Shown here: piece after piece, positions 8,289-18,820 of the stretch | Position numbering within the stretch: position 1 is the stretch's first letter | Layout of the letters: every line of letters starts with the position of its first letter | Assembly: GCF_900129315.1 (NCBI RefSeq) | Contig: NZ_FQUS01000011.1 | Coordinates: 62,001 to 126,000, forward strand | DNA length: 64,000 nt | From: Fodinibius roseus | Lineage (GTDB): Bacteria > Bacteroidota > Rhodothermia > Balneolales > Balneolaceae | Direction of reading: 5' to 3' | Made by a program: the position numbers and the translations under genes | The notes under the pieces: model-generated | Databases searched by the model: none | Seen by the model: only the letters and a program-made list of their open reading frames with translations | What the model was told of the DNA's origin: nothing

Positions 8289-9497
8289 ATGAGCAGCGAC
8301 CCACAAGAAGTATATTTGCGAACCAAGGGCATCTTACCCATTCAAAAACTGCGGGTGCTGTCCAGGGCCGGCATCATTCAGTCTGCCCCGGGTTATCCCA
8401 TCGAGGATGACCAGTTTCAGCCCAATTCCATCGACCTGCGGCTGGGAGAGAAAGCCTACCGCGTACGCTGCAGCTTTTTACCCGAGGAGGAGACGGTCGG
8501 GGATAAGCTGGACAAAATGAGCCAGTATGAAATTCCGATTACAGAGGGAGCCATCCTGGAGCCCAACTGCGTGTATATTATACCGCTGCTGGAAGAGCTG
8601 CAGCTGCCTTCGCACATTTCTCCACAGAAAACCCTGTTTAATGAGTCGGAAGAAGGCACCAGCTACCGGATTATATCGGGGGAGCACCTGTCGGCAAAAG
8701 CCAATCCCAAAAGTACTACGGGACGCCTGGATGTGTTTACCCGTGTTATAACGGATTATTCTCATCGCTTTGAGGAGATACGTTCCGGTTATAAAGGCAA
8801 GTTATACCTGGAGGTGGTACCCAAATCCTTTCCGATCCGCGTGAAGACGGGCCACCGCCTCAATCAGCTCCGGCTGCGCCACGGTTACACGGTGCTTTCC
8901 GACCAGGATATCCTGCGCACACACAGCTCCAACCCGTTGTTGTTTAAAGAAAATGGTCGCACCGTGCCCGTAGATGACCTGAAAGTGAATGGCGGACTCT
9001 TCCTGAGTGTCAATCTACATGGTAAAAAAGGACAGATTGTTGGCTACAAGGCCAAAAAACACCGGAATTTTATCGACCTGGATAAGATAAATCACTATGA
9101 GGTTTCCGAATTCTGGGAGCCGATATATGCCCAGCAGGATGACTACCTCATCCTGGAACCGGAGGCATTCTATATTTTTGCCTCCAAAGAGCGTTGCCGC
9201 ATTCCTGAACACCTCGCTGCCGAGATGATTGCCTATGATACCGGTTCCGGAGAGCTGCGCACGCACTACGCCGGTTTTTTCGACAGCGGTTTCGGGGGCA
9301 GGATAAAGGACAAGGGGGCACGAGCCGTACTTGAAGTCCGCTCGCACGATGTGCCTTTTTTGATAGAAGACGGTCAGACGTTCTGCAGCATGAAATTTGA
9401 ACCGAATGCTGAAGTCCCCGAAACTATTTACGGAGAGGATATAAAAAGCAATTACCAGGGACAGGAGTTAAAATTAGGTAAACATTTCAAGCAATAA
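8289..9497 (+). CDS. 2'-deoxycytidine 5'-triphosphate deaminase (two-domain)
   Basis: A 402-residue protein of the DCD family in its long form, with two dUTPase-fold halves. Half one has QPNSIDLRLG (44-53), KSTTGRLDVFTRV and a C-terminal KTGHRLNQLRL. Half two, from about residue 230, has YAGFFDSGFGG and the EVRSHDVPFLI region. Known members deaminate dCTP to dUTP, the main bacterial route to dTMP precursors. The dUTPase gene lies 11 kb away on the same strand. It is usually 8 bp from the next gene, so this heads a three-gene operon with the [2Fe-2S] protein and rsmE. Confidence 0.88.
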   Translation: MSSDPQEVYLRTKGILPIQKLRVLSRAGIIQSAPGYPIEDDQFQPNSIDLRLGEKAYRVRCSFLPEEETVGDKLDKMSQYEIPITEGAILEPNCVYIIPLLEELQLPSHISPQKTLFNESEEGTSYRIISGEHLSAKANPKSTTGRLDVFTRVITDYSHRFEEIRSGYKGKLYLEVVPKSFPIRVKTGHRLNQLRLRHGYTVLSDQDILRTHSSNPLLFKENGRTVPVDDLKVNGGLFLSVNLHGKKGQIVGYKAKKHRNFIDLDKINHYEVSEFWEPIYAQQDDYLILEPEAFYIFASKERCRIPEHLAAEMIAYDTGSGELRTHYAGFFDSGFGGRIKDKGARAVLEVRSHDVPFLIEDGQTFCSMKFEPNAEVPETIYGEDIKSNYQGQELKLGKHFKQ

Positions 9498-9505
9498 TAA
9501 GAACC

Positions 9506-9736
9506 ATGTCGCCGGGTAGAATAAACAGATGTATCTGTCACAACAGGATGTTTGCGGAAATTAAGCGATACTCGCGGGAACATAACATAACTTCCGTTCA
9601 TGAATTGCAGGAGATCGGTTTTTGCAGCACCAATTGCGGACTGTGCATCCCCTATATCAAAGCTATGTTAGAGACCGCAGAAACGGAATTTATACCCGGA
9701 AATGCTAACCAAACAACGGCTGATGCTGCTGAATAA
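9506..9736 (+). CDS. (2Fe-2S)-binding, bacterioferritin-associated ferredoxin-like protein
   Basis: A 76-residue protein with a BFD-like cysteine pattern: C9-x-C11 and C44-xx-C47, plus an extra C40. BFD-type domains bind a [2Fe-2S] cluster and take part in electron transfer or iron release. It starts 8 bp after the dCTP deaminase gene and precedes rsmE by 39 bp. The C-terminal 25 residues are low-complexity. No ferritin gene is nearby, so its partner is unknown. Confidence 0.8.
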   Translation: MSPGRINRCICHNRMFAEIKRYSREHNITSVHELQEIGFCSTNCGLCIPYIKAMLETAETEFIPGNANQTTADAAE

Positions 9737-9775
9737 AGGAAACGGATAACTTACAACTGCACAATATTCAGGCTG

Positions 9776-10480
9776 ATGAATATTTTTTATGCCCCACCAT
9801 CTCAGATTCACCACAACTTCGCCGAGCTTACCGGCCAGGAGGCCACCCACGCCTCAAAAGTGTTGCGTGTCCGGGAAGGCGACCGGCTGGTGGTGGTAGA
9901 CGGACAGGGCGGCCGTTATGAGGGACCGGTGGAGCGTATCAGCGAAACGTCCCTGCAGGTCAGGCTGGAAGAGCGGCAGCAGGTTTCGGCCCCCGCCCCG
10001 GAGCTTATTTTGGGGATGGGTATTATAAAAAAAAGGGACCGCCTGGAATTTGCGGTGGAAAAAGCAGTGGAGCTTGGCGCAAGGCATATCGCCCTTTTCA
10101 GAAGTGAACACACCATCAAGAAGAATGTGCGAACAGACCGGTTGGAGTCCATTGCACTTTCTGCGATGAAGCAGAGCTTGCGCAGCTGGCTGCCCGAAAT
10201 TTCAGTATTCCTTTCTGTGGAGGAAGTGATCGAGCGTTTTTCGGATGTGCCGTGCCTGATGGCTCACGAAAAAGTGAGCAGTGATACCGGCGGGGGAAAC
10301 GAAGCCGCTTCCGTTGCGGATAAAGAAGATCGGCTGTTGCTACTGGTGGGACCCGAAGGCGGATTTTCACCCACAGAAGCGGAGAGAGCGCAAGAAGAAG
10401 GGGCGCGCCTGGTTTCCCTTGGCGCTTACCGGTTGCGCGCTGAAACGGCTGTGGTGGCGTTTATGAGCCGGTTTTTATGA
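9776..10480 (+). CDS. rsmE: 16S rRNA (uracil1498-N3)-methyltransferase
   Basis: A 234-residue RsmE: an N-terminal PUA-like RNA-binding domain (about 1-70, with EATHASKVLRVREGD) and a C-terminal SPOUT methyltransferase domain with the trefoil-knot motifs GPEGGFS (192-198) and LGAYRLRAETA. It methylates U1498 of 16S rRNA with S-adenosylmethionine. Last gene of the plus-strand operon; it converges on the S41 protease gene. Confidence 0.95.
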   Translation: MNIFYAPPSQIHHNFAELTGQEATHASKVLRVREGDRLVVVDGQGGRYEGPVERISETSLQVRLEERQQVSAPAPELILGMGIIKKRDRLEFAVEKAVELGARHIALFRSEHTIKKNVRTDRLESIALSAMKQSLRSWLPEISVFLSVEEVIERFSDVPCLMAHEKVSSDTGGGNEAASVADKEDRLLLLVGPEGGFSPTEAERAQEEGARLVSLGAYRLRAETAVVAFMSRFL

Positions 10481-10621
10481 AGATGGGGGGGGATAAAAAC
10501 CGGTAACTATGTGACCTCCCGGAACGCCGAATTCACGGAGAAAAATCCGCGGCACAGGCCGAGCGCGGTAGATCCGGGCGATAGAATTACAGAATAGCGG
10601 GCGTACCCGGAGGCTGAATTG

Positions 10622-12520
10622 TTATTGTTCCCCTTCGGCCATCCTGGTATGGTTCGCCGCGTATTCTTTCAGCTGTCTGACCTCATCCCACATATTCATC
10701 GACTTCTCAATGGCGTTGTCAAAGACATCATTAATGACCGGGAAATACTTCTTTTGTCCCCACACCTGCAGAGCCAACCTCGCTTTCATCACTCCGCCGG
10801 GCATCCAGGAAACCTCTTCCCAGTGTCCCTCCGGAATGTATAACGTATCGGCTTTGAAATCCGGTTCGGTAAGCGTATCGCTGTTGCTTACGACCAAATT
10901 ATTTTCTTTAAGCATGTTGAAAACCCGGTTCATATCTTCTTCAGACCACTGGAATTCCTCGCGGAAACGCTCATAATCATCCTCCCACTTCGTGCGGAAG
11001 GCATCGCCATGATCATCCAGGTACTCCCGTACATAATCAAATCCGATCCCTTTACGCTGCATGTAATTAAAAACGGCCGCCGACTGTGAGGTATCTTCCT
11101 GTACAATATGATCGGGTACAATCCCTCCGCCGCCATAGACGGTACGGCCGGCGTCAGTTGAAAATTTCAGGGTGTCGGAAACATGAGATACAAATTCTGA
11201 TACGTCCCCTTCGGCATCCGCTTCCCGCTTATAGATTTCGTAGGCGTATTCCTCTCCACCTTTTTTGGAATAAGGCTTCTGAATAAGGCGCCCCGAAGGC
11301 GTATAATATTTGGAAATCGTCACGCGAATTTTGCTTGAGTCGATCAGCTCATACTGTTGCTGAACCAGACCTTTGCCGAAGGTGCGCTGACCTACGATCA
11401 GGCCCCGGTCATGATCCTGGATAGCTCCGCTCACGATTTCGCTGGCAGAGGCTGATCCCTTGTTGACCAGCGTAATGACCGGCAGATCTTTATATTCGCC
11501 ATCCCTGCGCGAAAAGTAGGCGCTGGTAAAGCGGGTATGACGGCTTTTTGTTGAAACGATTTTAGTACCTTTGGGAAAAAATTCTTCAGAAATGGCAATT
11601 GCCTGTCCCAGGTAGCCGCCGGGATTGCCCCGGAGGTCAAGCACAATACGTTCCATCCCCTTTTCTTCGAGTCCCCGCATCGCGTCCATGAATTCTTCAT
11701 GGGTGGTTGCCGCGAAACGGTTGATTTTGACATAACCCGTCCGGTCGTCCAGCATATAGGAAGTGTCGACCGTATAAAGGGGAATGTCATCCCGCGTGAT
11801 GGTATATTCGAGCAATTCATTGACATGAGGCCGCTTGATGGTGACATCCACCTCAGAGCCTTTCGGGCCGCGCAGCGTGTTGACTACTTGTTCTCTTGAA
11901 AAGCCAACAGAGGTACTGTCATTAATACCTATAATACGGTCTCCGGACCGGATGCCCAGCTGGTCACTGGGTCCCCCGGCTATAGCCGTAATGACGGTAA
12001 TGGTGTCGTCAATAACATCAAACTGTATGCCGACTCCCTGGAATTTACCGGCAAACTCGTCTTCTATGGCATCACTGGTTTTGGGCTCTATATAGATAGA
12101 GTGGGGGTCGAGCGACCGGAACATGCCCTCGAGCGCATCTTCGGTCCGGCTGGTCATATTCACATTGGGATAAGTTTCAGCCATATAACGATAAGCTTCT
12201 TCAAAGAGCTTAATTGATTCTCCGAGATCCTCAACCTTATTTAAGTCGGTGAAAGAGGTATCCAGCGGGGTATTGGCAAGATTGATCGTGCTGTCGGGGA
12301 GATTGGAAACCAGTCCCCGGATACTGCTCTTGTAAAGGTTTGTGACATCTACCGGATCGACATAATTATCGATAATACGTTGCTGGGCCTGCACATATTT
12401 TTTCAGGTTTTTCTGGTCCTTATCACCATCTTTGACTACGGTTTCAACTCCCGCAAGCCAAAAAATAGAAAGTGCGAGGAGAATCGCAACATTGGGAGCT
12501 AAGAGTTTTTTTGCGCTCAT
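10622..12520 (-). CDS. S41 family C-terminal processing peptidase
   Basis: A 632-residue protease with an N-terminal signal/anchor (about residues 8-24), a PDZ domain (about 155-235) and the S41 catalytic domain. The Ser-Lys dyad is visible as S358 in GSASASE and K383 in FGKGLVQ. Such enzymes (Prc/CtpA) trim or degrade periplasmic proteins from the C-terminus. The C-terminal 150 residues are an extra, probably helical extension. It lies downstream of hslU after a 142-bp gap. Confidence 0.93.
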   Translation of the reverse strand: MSAKKLLAPNVAILLALSIFWLAGVETVVKDGDKDQKNLKKYVQAQQRIIDNYVDPVDVTNLYKSSIRGLVSNLPDSTINLANTPLDTSFTDLNKVEDLGESIKLFEEAYRYMAETYPNVNMTSRTEDALEGMFRSLDPHSIYIEPKTSDAIEDEFAGKFQGVGIQFDVIDDTITVITAIAGGPSDQLGIRSGDRIIGINDSTSVGFSREQVVNTLRGPKGSEVDVTIKRPHVNELLEYTITRDDIPLYTVDTSYMLDDRTGYVKINRFAATTHEEFMDAMRGLEEKGMERIVLDLRGNPGGYLGQAIAISEEFFPKGTKIVSTKSRHTRFTSAYFSRRDGEYKDLPVITLVNKGSASASEIVSGAIQDHDRGLIVGQRTFGKGLVQQQYELIDSSKIRVTISKYYTPSGRLIQKPYSKKGGEEYAYEIYKREADAEGDVSEFVSHVSDTLKFSTDAGRTVYGGGGIVPDHIVQEDTSQSAAVFNYMQRKGIGFDYVREYLDDHGDAFRTKWEDDYERFREEFQWSEEDMNRVFNMLKENNLVVSNSDTLTEPDFKADTLYIPEGHWEEVSWMPGGVMKARLALQVWGQKKYFPVINDVFDNAIEKSMNMWDEVRQLKEYAANHTRMAEGEQ

Positions 12521-12662
12521 AATGACTCGAATTTTATCGTTTTATTAGCTGTGATATCTTTCTAACGTACCTTAGGCGAATTAATTACCCATTTTTTAAC
12601 ATCCACAGTTGTTTAACGCCGGGCCACGGTAAGTTAGTAAATAATTAGAAACAGTAGCAATA

Positions 12663-14087
12663 TTATAAGATATATTGACTTAAATCTTTATCCTTAACAA
12701 GATTATCCAGCTGTTTGTTCACATATTCCCGGTCAATCGTGATCTCACCGGAGCTGATATCGTCGGGAATAGCAAACAGAAGCTCATCAAGCAGCGACGA
12801 TAAAATAGTGTGCAGGCGCCGGGCGCCGATATTTTCCACCCGTTGGTTTACCTGGGCGGCTATGGCTGCCACTTCCCTGATAGCGTCGGTCGTGAATTCC
12901 ACGTCTACGCCCTCGGAAGCCAGCATAGCCTGATACTGCTTCGTCAGGGCATTTTTGGGTTTGGTGAGAATATCAAAAAAGTCTTCTTCCGTGAGCGAGT
13001 TCAGTTCAACCCGTATAGGGAAGCGCCCCTGTAGTTCCGGGATAAGGTCCGAAGGTTTCGATACGTGAAAAGCGCCGGAGCCGATAAACAGGATATGATC
13101 GGTTTTGACCATCCCGTGTTTGGTGGAAATGTTACTGCCTTCGACAATGGGAAGCATATCGCGCTGAACGCCCTGCCGGCTGACATCGGGTCCCCCGCCG
13201 CCTTTGCCGTTACCGGAAGAAGATTCAGCTACCTTGTCAATTTCATCAATAAACACAATGCCGTGTTTCTGGACGCGCTCAAGGGCTTCCTGGACGGCCG
13301 CATCGTGGTCGATCAGTTTTTCGGCCTCCTCTTCTAACAGCAGCTCCCGGGCTTCTTCAATAGTCACATTACGCTTGGATTTCTGTCCCCCGCCCAGGTT
13401 TCCCAGCATATCCTGCAGGTTAATGCCCATCTCTTCCATCCCGCCCTGGGGACCGAAGACCTGCATCATCGGGGCTTTGCTGGATTTGCTGACCTCCACT
13501 TCGATTTTGCGATCTTCCAGCTCGCCATTGCGCAGTTTTTCGCGAAATTTTTCGCGCGTGCGCTTGTTCAGCTCCTCATCGGAGGCCTGTTCGGGATTAA
13601 AGTTCTTGTCTTCATTCTGAAAACCGGCCGAATCGTTGCCCGGCTGCTTGACCGGGGGAATGAGTATGTCCAGGATACGATCTTCCACAATCTCTTTGGC
13701 TTCTTCCTTGACCCGTTCCTGCATCTCTGTCTTTACCAGATTGACCGATATGTCGGTCAGGTCACGGATCATCGACTCTACATCGCGGCCCACGTAGCCT
13801 ACTTCCGTAAACTTGCTGGCTTCCACTTTAATAAAGGGAGCATCCGCCAGCTTGGCCAGGCGCCGGGCAATTTCGGTTTTACCGACGCCGGTGGGACCTA
13901 TAAGAAGGATATTGTTGGGGAGAATTTCATCCCGTATTTCTTCATCGGCATTCATGCGCCGCCAGCGATTACGCAGGGCAATCGATACCGAGCGCTTGGC
14001 TTCATCCTGGCCGATAATATACTTGTCCAGTTCAGCTACAATCTGCCGGGGTGTTAAACTTTTATGTTGTTGTATAACCTGTTGCAT
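12663..14087 (-). CDS. hslU: HslU, ATPase subunit of the HslUV protease
   Basis: A 474-residue AAA+ unfoldase. It has Walker A GPTGVGKT (64-71), Walker B FIDEID, the long inserted I domain (about 115-235) and the conserved C-terminal tail DLSQYIL that docks in HslV. It is about 30 residues longer than the E. coli protein, mostly in the I domain. It follows hslV by 11 bp. Together they form a cytoplasmic, proteasome-like protease. Confidence 0.97.
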   Translation of the reverse strand: MQQVIQQHKSLTPRQIVAELDKYIIGQDEAKRSVSIALRNRWRRMNADEEIRDEILPNNILLIGPTGVGKTEIARRLAKLADAPFIKVEASKFTEVGYVGRDVESMIRDLTDISVNLVKTEMQERVKEEAKEIVEDRILDILIPPVKQPGNDSAGFQNEDKNFNPEQASDEELNKRTREKFREKLRNGELEDRKIEVEVSKSSKAPMMQVFGPQGGMEEMGINLQDMLGNLGGGQKSKRNVTIEEARELLLEEEAEKLIDHDAAVQEALERVQKHGIVFIDEIDKVAESSSGNGKGGGGPDVSRQGVQRDMLPIVEGSNISTKHGMVKTDHILFIGSGAFHVSKPSDLIPELQGRFPIRVELNSLTEEDFFDILTKPKNALTKQYQAMLASEGVDVEFTTDAIREVAAIAAQVNQRVENIGARRLHTILSSLLDELLFAIPDDISSGEITIDREYVNKQLDNLVKDKDLSQYIL

Positions 14088-14098
14088 GGTACTTGTTT

Positions 14099-14647
14099 CT
14101 ACTCTTCTAATTCTAAAATACTCAAATTGTGATTCGTATATATACAGATATCCGCAGCAATATGAAGCGACTTTTCAGCAATCTCGCGGGCTGACAGTTC
14201 CGGAGCACTTTCTTTCAGGGCCCGGGCGGCGGCCAGGGCATAGGACCCGCCGCTGCCGATCGTCAGGATCTTGTCGTCAGGCTCAATGACATCACCCTGG
14301 CCGGATATCAGCAGGGCCTTCTCTTTGCTCATGACGATCAGCAGGGCCTCCAGCTTGCGGAGGAATTTATCACTGCGCCACTCTTTGGCCATCTCAACGG
14401 CGGCGCGCTGCAAATTACCGTTATACTGTTCTAATTTTTCCTCGTATTTTTCAAATAATGTAAAAGCATCGGCCGTTGAACCGGCAAAACCGGCCGCAAT
14501 TTTTCCCTCGTAAAGGTGACGCACTTTATTAACCGTAGCCTTCATGACGGTATCATCCATGGTAGCCTGTCCGTCGCCGGCAATAGCCGCCTCACCGTTA
14601 TGGATAATCCCCACAACGGTCGTTGCTTTTAAATCAGTTATGCTCAT
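14099..14647 (-). CDS. hslV: HslV, peptidase subunit of the HslUV protease
   Basis: A 182-residue proteasome-beta-like threonine peptidase. The mature N-terminal threonine is probably T9 (ATTVVGI), so an eight-residue propeptide MSITDLKA must be removed, longer than the single Met lost in E. coli. [16 protein letters not shown] and [11 protein letters not shown] are conserved. Encoded between rng and hslU; the spacing suggests an rng-hslV-hslU operon. Confidence 0.97.
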   Translation of the reverse strand: MSITDLKATTVVGIIHNGEAAIAGDGQATMDDTVMKATVNKVRHLYEGKIAAGFAGSTADAFTLFEKYEEKLEQYNGNLQRAAVEMAKEWRSDKFLRKLEALLIVMSKEKALLISGQGDVIEPDDKILTIGSGGSYALAAARALKESAPELSAREIAEKSLHIAADICIYTNHNLSILELEE

Positions 14648-14698
14648 AGTAAAGTCGCTCGTTCAGTTTCTGTGAAAAAGGATGTTTTACGATCAGCC

Positions 14699-16450
14699 CT
14701 AATTTTTGTAATACTTCGAATTCGATCGCTCTGAGCGAGTTGGCCGGGGCTTGCGGGTATCTTTCTTTTTTTCACCGTTGGGACCTTTTTTATAATAGTC
14801 GAGGTTTTTCCGTCGCTCTTTGGCTGCGGCCAGCTCTTCATCTTCTCTGGCTTTTGCTATAATCTCATCGATATCTTTTTCCTGCATTACCACATCGGTG
14901 ATATCTATATCGGAACCTGCAATGGTTGCCTTGTACTCATTCAGGGAGATCGTTTCATCTGGCACAAGCGAAATTTTTACCCAGTAGCGGAGCATCCATT
15001 TCCATTTAATGCTCATGAATCCTTTTTCAAGGTACGACTTAAGATAAGGATTTATATAGATATCCACAGCGCGGTAGTCCGTCGTGGTGCGGAATTTGCT
15101 GAGCCAGGCATCCAGATCGGCAATGATCGTATTTTGAGTCACTACGCTGCCCGAACCGCCGCAGGTGGGACAAACTTTTGAGACCGAATTAACCACACTC
15201 GGACGAATCCGCTGGCGGGTAATCTGTACGAGCCCGAAGTCGCTCATGCCAATTACATTGGTTTTGGCGGGATCCTTCTTGAACTCTTTTTTGAGCTCAT
15301 CATAAATTTTCTTGCGGTTCTTACCCTTGCGCAGGTCAATAAAATCGACGACGATAATACCGCCGATGTCGCGCAGGCGAAGCTGTTTGGCCACTTCACG
15401 GGCTGCTTCGAGGTTTGTTTTCAGCGAGTTGTCCTCCTGTCGCTCCTTGGCGGCATAGGGGCCGGAGTTGACATCCACCACATACATCGCCTCCGTTTGT
15501 TCGAATATGAGGTACCCGCCCGAAGGCATCCGCACGCGGGGACTGAAAATAGAATCCACATCCTTGGCCACCTTCATAAAGTCAAAGATATGTTCGCGTC
15601 CCTTGTACAGCTCCACATTGGGAATCATCTGCGGGGCCACCTGACTGACGTACGACTTAATCTGCTTAAACATGTCAGGGTCGTCGACCAGCACCCGGTC
15701 GTACTGTTTCGCAAAAAGATCGCGAACCAGACTCTCGGTCATATCGAGGTCTTTGTAGAGCAGGGCAGGGGGTTTGGCCGTTTCCAGCTGTTCCAGAATG
15801 CGCTCCCATTTTTTGAGCACATTCCTCATATCGTCTTCAATGGCCTCCTTGTCCTTCCCCTTGGCCACCGTACGAATAATCACGCCAAAGCCGTCGGGAA
15901 CCATAGAACCAACCACGCTTTTGAGGCGCCGCCGCTCCTTATAGTTGTTGATCTTCCGCGATACCGCGATATACTCCCCCATCGGGATAAGCACGAGGAA
16001 GCGTCCCGCTACCGTGATATCGGTAGAAACACGGGGACCTTTTGACCCGATGGGCTCTTTAACGATTTGAACCAGCAGCTGCTGACCGGGACGCAAAATC
16101 TTGCCGGCCCACTTCTGCTTTTCGTAGTTCGATATTTTGTCGAAGTTTGTTTTTTTCAGTTCTCCCCGGACGTTCTTGTGAATCGCGTTCTTGCCGTTGA
16201 GCATCTGAACATACTCTTTCAGATGATCGCCGGCATCGGAGAAGTGCAGAAAAGCGTCTTTCGGCGTACCCATGTCGATAAAAGCGGCACGAATACCGCT
16301 CATCACTTTGTGGACCTTCGCCAGATAAATATTGCCAACCGTGCGCTGGTTTTCCTCAGACTCTATAAAAAGTTGGGCAAGTTCGCCGTTTTCCAGCAAT
16401 GCGATCCGGGTTTGCTTTCCCGAAGCGTGAATAATGATTTGATTTTTCAT
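14699..16450 (-). CDS. rng: Rne/Rng family ribonuclease (RNase G type)
   Basis: A 583-residue endoribonuclease of the RNase E/G catalytic core. It has an N-terminal S1-like domain (about 38-120), the 5' sensor and DNase I-like region with the catalytic aspartates around GGIIVVDFIDLR, and the zinc-link CPTCGG. There is no long disordered scaffold tail like that of E. coli RNase E, only a basic, charged 50-residue end, so RNase G is the better label. Known roles are rRNA maturation and mRNA decay. A 577-bp gene-free stretch upstream may hold a long leader. Confidence 0.92.
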   Translation of the reverse strand: MKNQIIIHASGKQTRIALLENGELAQLFIESEENQRTVGNIYLAKVHKVMSGIRAAFIDMGTPKDAFLHFSDAGDHLKEYVQMLNGKNAIHKNVRGELKKTNFDKISNYEKQKWAGKILRPGQQLLVQIVKEPIGSKGPRVSTDITVAGRFLVLIPMGEYIAVSRKINNYKERRRLKSVVGSMVPDGFGVIIRTVAKGKDKEAIEDDMRNVLKKWERILEQLETAKPPALLYKDLDMTESLVRDLFAKQYDRVLVDDPDMFKQIKSYVSQVAPQMIPNVELYKGREHIFDFMKVAKDVDSIFSPRVRMPSGGYLIFEQTEAMYVVDVNSGPYAAKERQEDNSLKTNLEAAREVAKQLRLRDIGGIIVVDFIDLRKGKNRKKIYDELKKEFKKDPAKTNVIGMSDFGLVQITRQRIRPSVVNSVSKVCPTCGGSGSVVTQNTIIADLDAWLSKFRTTTDYRAVDIYINPYLKSYLEKGFMSIKWKWMLRYWVKISLVPDETISLNEYKATIAGSDIDITDVVMQEKDIDEIIAKAREDEELAAAKERRKNLDYYKKGPNGEKKKDTRKPRPTRSERSNSKYYKN

Positions 16451-17027
16451 TGAAATACTCGTCTTTCACACCGTTGCTGTACTCCGGACGTTTAACCCTG
16501 ATCAAATGTTCAATCGGCATCATCATAGATAAAGCAATCTTAAATTTCATACGTTTCAGCGGGAGTTCAGCAACCGCTACATTATAATTCCTGTTAGGAT
16601 AAAAAATAGGTTGTACAGATCGTTGTTGTTGATATTCAGAAAAGGGGTCGACTTGCAGAGCATCATCACAAGCATCCAGAGAAGTCAAATACTTCGCTGT
16701 TTGGTATAATGATACAAGAAAAAGCCTTGCTAAAGCGTCAAAAAAAGATAATAATACTTGTGCGTTTGACAATGTCTGCAAATAAAACCTGAAATTGTTT
16801 AGTAAATCCTGAATAACATTATCTTAATATACAAGTTCACAGACACTAATGTAAGCGCTAACCCGGATTATTCACAAAAGGTTTAAATAGGACGACGCTC
16901 CGGCTCCGCTTACTCTCCTCAGCAAAATTTATTAGGCCGGAATGGATATAAGCTAATTTTCTAATCATTAGCCAGAAATAACTTCTTAGGAGCTGTTTGA
17001 AATCCCTTCCGGGTTTGATCCGGTCCA
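16451..17027. other. gene-free region upstream of rng
   Basis: 577 bp between murA and rng with no supported gene. A minus-strand frame (16356-16781) overlaps the rng start in another frame, begins with TTG and shows no family features. The part nearest rng may be a long 5' leader, and RNase E/G genes are known to autoregulate through theirs in E. coli, but I see no specific structure. The murA-proximal part includes short palindromes such as GCTAAT...ATTAGC. No tRNA or terminator is evident. Confidence 0.4.
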
Positions 17028-18299
17028 TCACTCTTCCTGGTCGGTGCGGGTTATCCGGGCGCCCACGGCCGTTAGTTTTTGTTCCAGATCCTCGTAGCCC
17101 CGGTCCAGGTGATAGATGCGCAATACATCCGTTTTGCCTTCCGCAATCATGCCCGCCAGGACAAGGCTGACGCTGGCGCGCAGGTCCGTACTCATGACAG
17201 AGGCTCCTTTCAGGGGCGTCTTCCCTTCAACGGTCACAGTATTTTCCGAGACCTCCATATCCGCGCCCAGGCGGGTCACTTCCGGCACATAGCTGAACCG
17301 GTCGTAGTAAATGGTGTCGGTAACAGAGGAAATGCCGTCGGCCTGTGTCATCATCGTAGCCCACTGGGCCTGCAGATCGGTCGGAAAGCCCGGGTAAATC
17401 TCGGTCCTGATATCGGTCGGCTGGAGCTTCTCGGGTGCATTGACATGTACGGTGTCCCCGTTCATCGCCAGCTCCGCGCCCGTTTTCCGGAACGTCTCCG
17501 GAAAATGGCCCAAATCGTCGACATCCACGCCGGTAAGCGTCACATCCGATTCAGGGTGCATGGCGGCGGCAATCATGAACGTGCCGGTTTCGATCCGGTC
17601 AGCGGCATTCCGCATCGTGACACCCTCGAGATGATCCACCGCCCGGATCGTCAGCGTATCCGTGCCGATGCCCTCGATATCAGCCCCCATCTCGACCAGC
17701 CTTTTGCAAAAAATGACTACATCCGGCTCTTTGGCAGCATTTTTAATAGTGAATTTGTTGGCGCGCAGCACGGAAGCCAGCACGAGATTGATGGTCGCTC
17801 CGACGCTGCTCGGCTCGAGGGTGAAGGAGCCCCCTTCCATCTCTTTGGGTGCACTGGCAATGACATAACCCTCCTCAAGCTTGATGTCGGCGCCCATCTC
17901 ACGCATGCCGTTCAGATGCAGATCGACGGGACGAGGTCCCCACGCGCAGCCGCCGGGCAGCGAAACTTTCGCCTGTCCGAATCTCCCCAGCAGGGCGCCC
18001 AGCATATAAAAGGAGGCCCGCATCTTGCGGACGAGCTCGTAGGGCGCTTCGAGGTGAGCCAGGTTGGCCGGATCAATAGCAAGCGTGCCCTCATCCTCGT
18101 CAAAGGTCACGAGGGTGCCGGTCACGCGAATGACATTATTAAAGGTATAGATGTCGCGCAGCTTCGGAACATTTGTGATCGTGGTCGGCGAATCGGCCAG
18201 CAGCGATGCAGCCATAAGAGGAAGGGCCGCATTTTTGGATCCGCTGATGGGGATGGTTCCTTTGAGAGGGGTAGGTCCTTCTATAATAAATTTATCCAC
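17028..18299 (-). CDS. murA: UDP-N-acetylglucosamine 1-carboxyvinyltransferase
   Basis: A 423-residue MurA, first committed step of peptidoglycan synthesis (enolpyruvyl transfer from PEP to UDP-GlcNAc). K22-N23 of SGSKNAA and the fosfomycin-target cysteine C118 in GGCAWGPRPVDLHL are present, so it should be fosfomycin-sensitive by this criterion. The start is GTG, inside the last codons of the biotin carrier gene (8-bp overlap), which implies translational coupling. It is the last gene of a four-gene minus-strand group. Confidence 0.96.
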   Translation of the reverse strand: MDKFIIEGPTPLKGTIPISGSKNAALPLMAASLLADSPTTITNVPKLRDIYTFNNVIRVTGTLVTFDEDEGTLAIDPANLAHLEAPYELVRKMRASFYMLGALLGRFGQAKVSLPGGCAWGPRPVDLHLNGMREMGADIKLEEGYVIASAPKEMEGGSFTLEPSSVGATINLVLASVLRANKFTIKNAAKEPDVVIFCKRLVEMGADIEGIGTDTLTIRAVDHLEGVTMRNAADRIETGTFMIAAAMHPESDVTLTGVDVDDLGHFPETFRKTGAELAMNGDTVHVNAPEKLQPTDIRTEIYPGFPTDLQAQWATMMTQADGISSVTDTIYYDRFSYVPEVTRLGADMEVSENTVTVEGKTPLKGASVMSTDLRASVSLVLAGMIAEGKTDVLRIYHLDRGYEDLEQKLTAVGARITRTDQEE

Positions 18300-18807
18300 T
18301 TGCTTCGATTTCTAAAATTAGTGCGTTTTTTTCCAAAGAGTCGCCCCGGGCCACGGCCACCGTCGTTATGAGTCCACTGACCGGGGCTTTGAGTTCGTTC
18401 TCCATTTTCATCGCTTCCAGGATGGCCACCGGATCGCCGAGAGTCACTTCGTCGCCTTCTTCCACCATGATCTCCAGGATCTTGCCCGGCATGGGCGCAT
18501 TCAGCTTGCCCGCGCCTATTTCCCCCGCCGTTTTAAATCCGAGACGGTCGAGCAGCAGGTCCTGCTCATCGCGCACATCCACCGAGCACCAGTGTCCGTC
18601 GAGCGTAAACGTAACCGTATGCCGGTCGTACTCTACATTATCAATTTTATAGAGTTTTGTTCCCGTCCGCAGTAAATATCGCCCGTTGTCCTGGCGGCTG
18701 AACTCATAGGAGAGAACCTCATCCTGGAAATGGGCTTCCCCGCGCTCTTCCTGCAGTTCGAGCTCAACAGTTTGTTCACGCTCACGGATACGGGCTTCGA
18801 ACTTCAT
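18292..18807 (-). CDS. biotin/lipoyl-containing carrier protein (BCCP-like)
   Basis: A 171-residue protein with a C-terminal biotinyl domain: PMPGKI, then EAMKMENEL with biotinyl-lysine K134. The N-terminal 100 residues are all-beta and unlike AccB of E. coli. Carriers of this form serve acyl-CoA, pyruvate or oxaloacetate carboxylases, but no carboxylase subunit is encoded here. The ATG chosen lies 13 bp after the preceding gene; an upstream in-frame GTG would add 18 residues and overlap that gene. The stop codon overlaps the murA GTG start. Confidence 0.85.
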   Translation of the reverse strand: MKFEARIREREQTVELELQEERGEAHFQDEVLSYEFSRQDNGRYLLRTGTKLYKIDNVEYDRHTVTFTLDGHWCSVDVRDEQDLLLDRLGFKTAGEIGAGKLNAPMPGKILEIMVEEGDEVTLGDPVAILEAMKMENELKAPVSGLITTVAVARGDSLEKNALILEIEASG

Positions 18808-18820
18808 AAATGGATAACAG

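Noticed and set aside
16356-16781. 141-codon minus-strand frame upstream of rng
   Set aside because: Starts with TTG, overlaps the rng start in another frame and has no recognisable domain; possible but not supported.
17079-18371. 430-codon plus-strand frame opposite murA
   Set aside because: Antisense shadow of murA, rich in His/Arg as expected for the reverse of a GC-rich gene; no motif.
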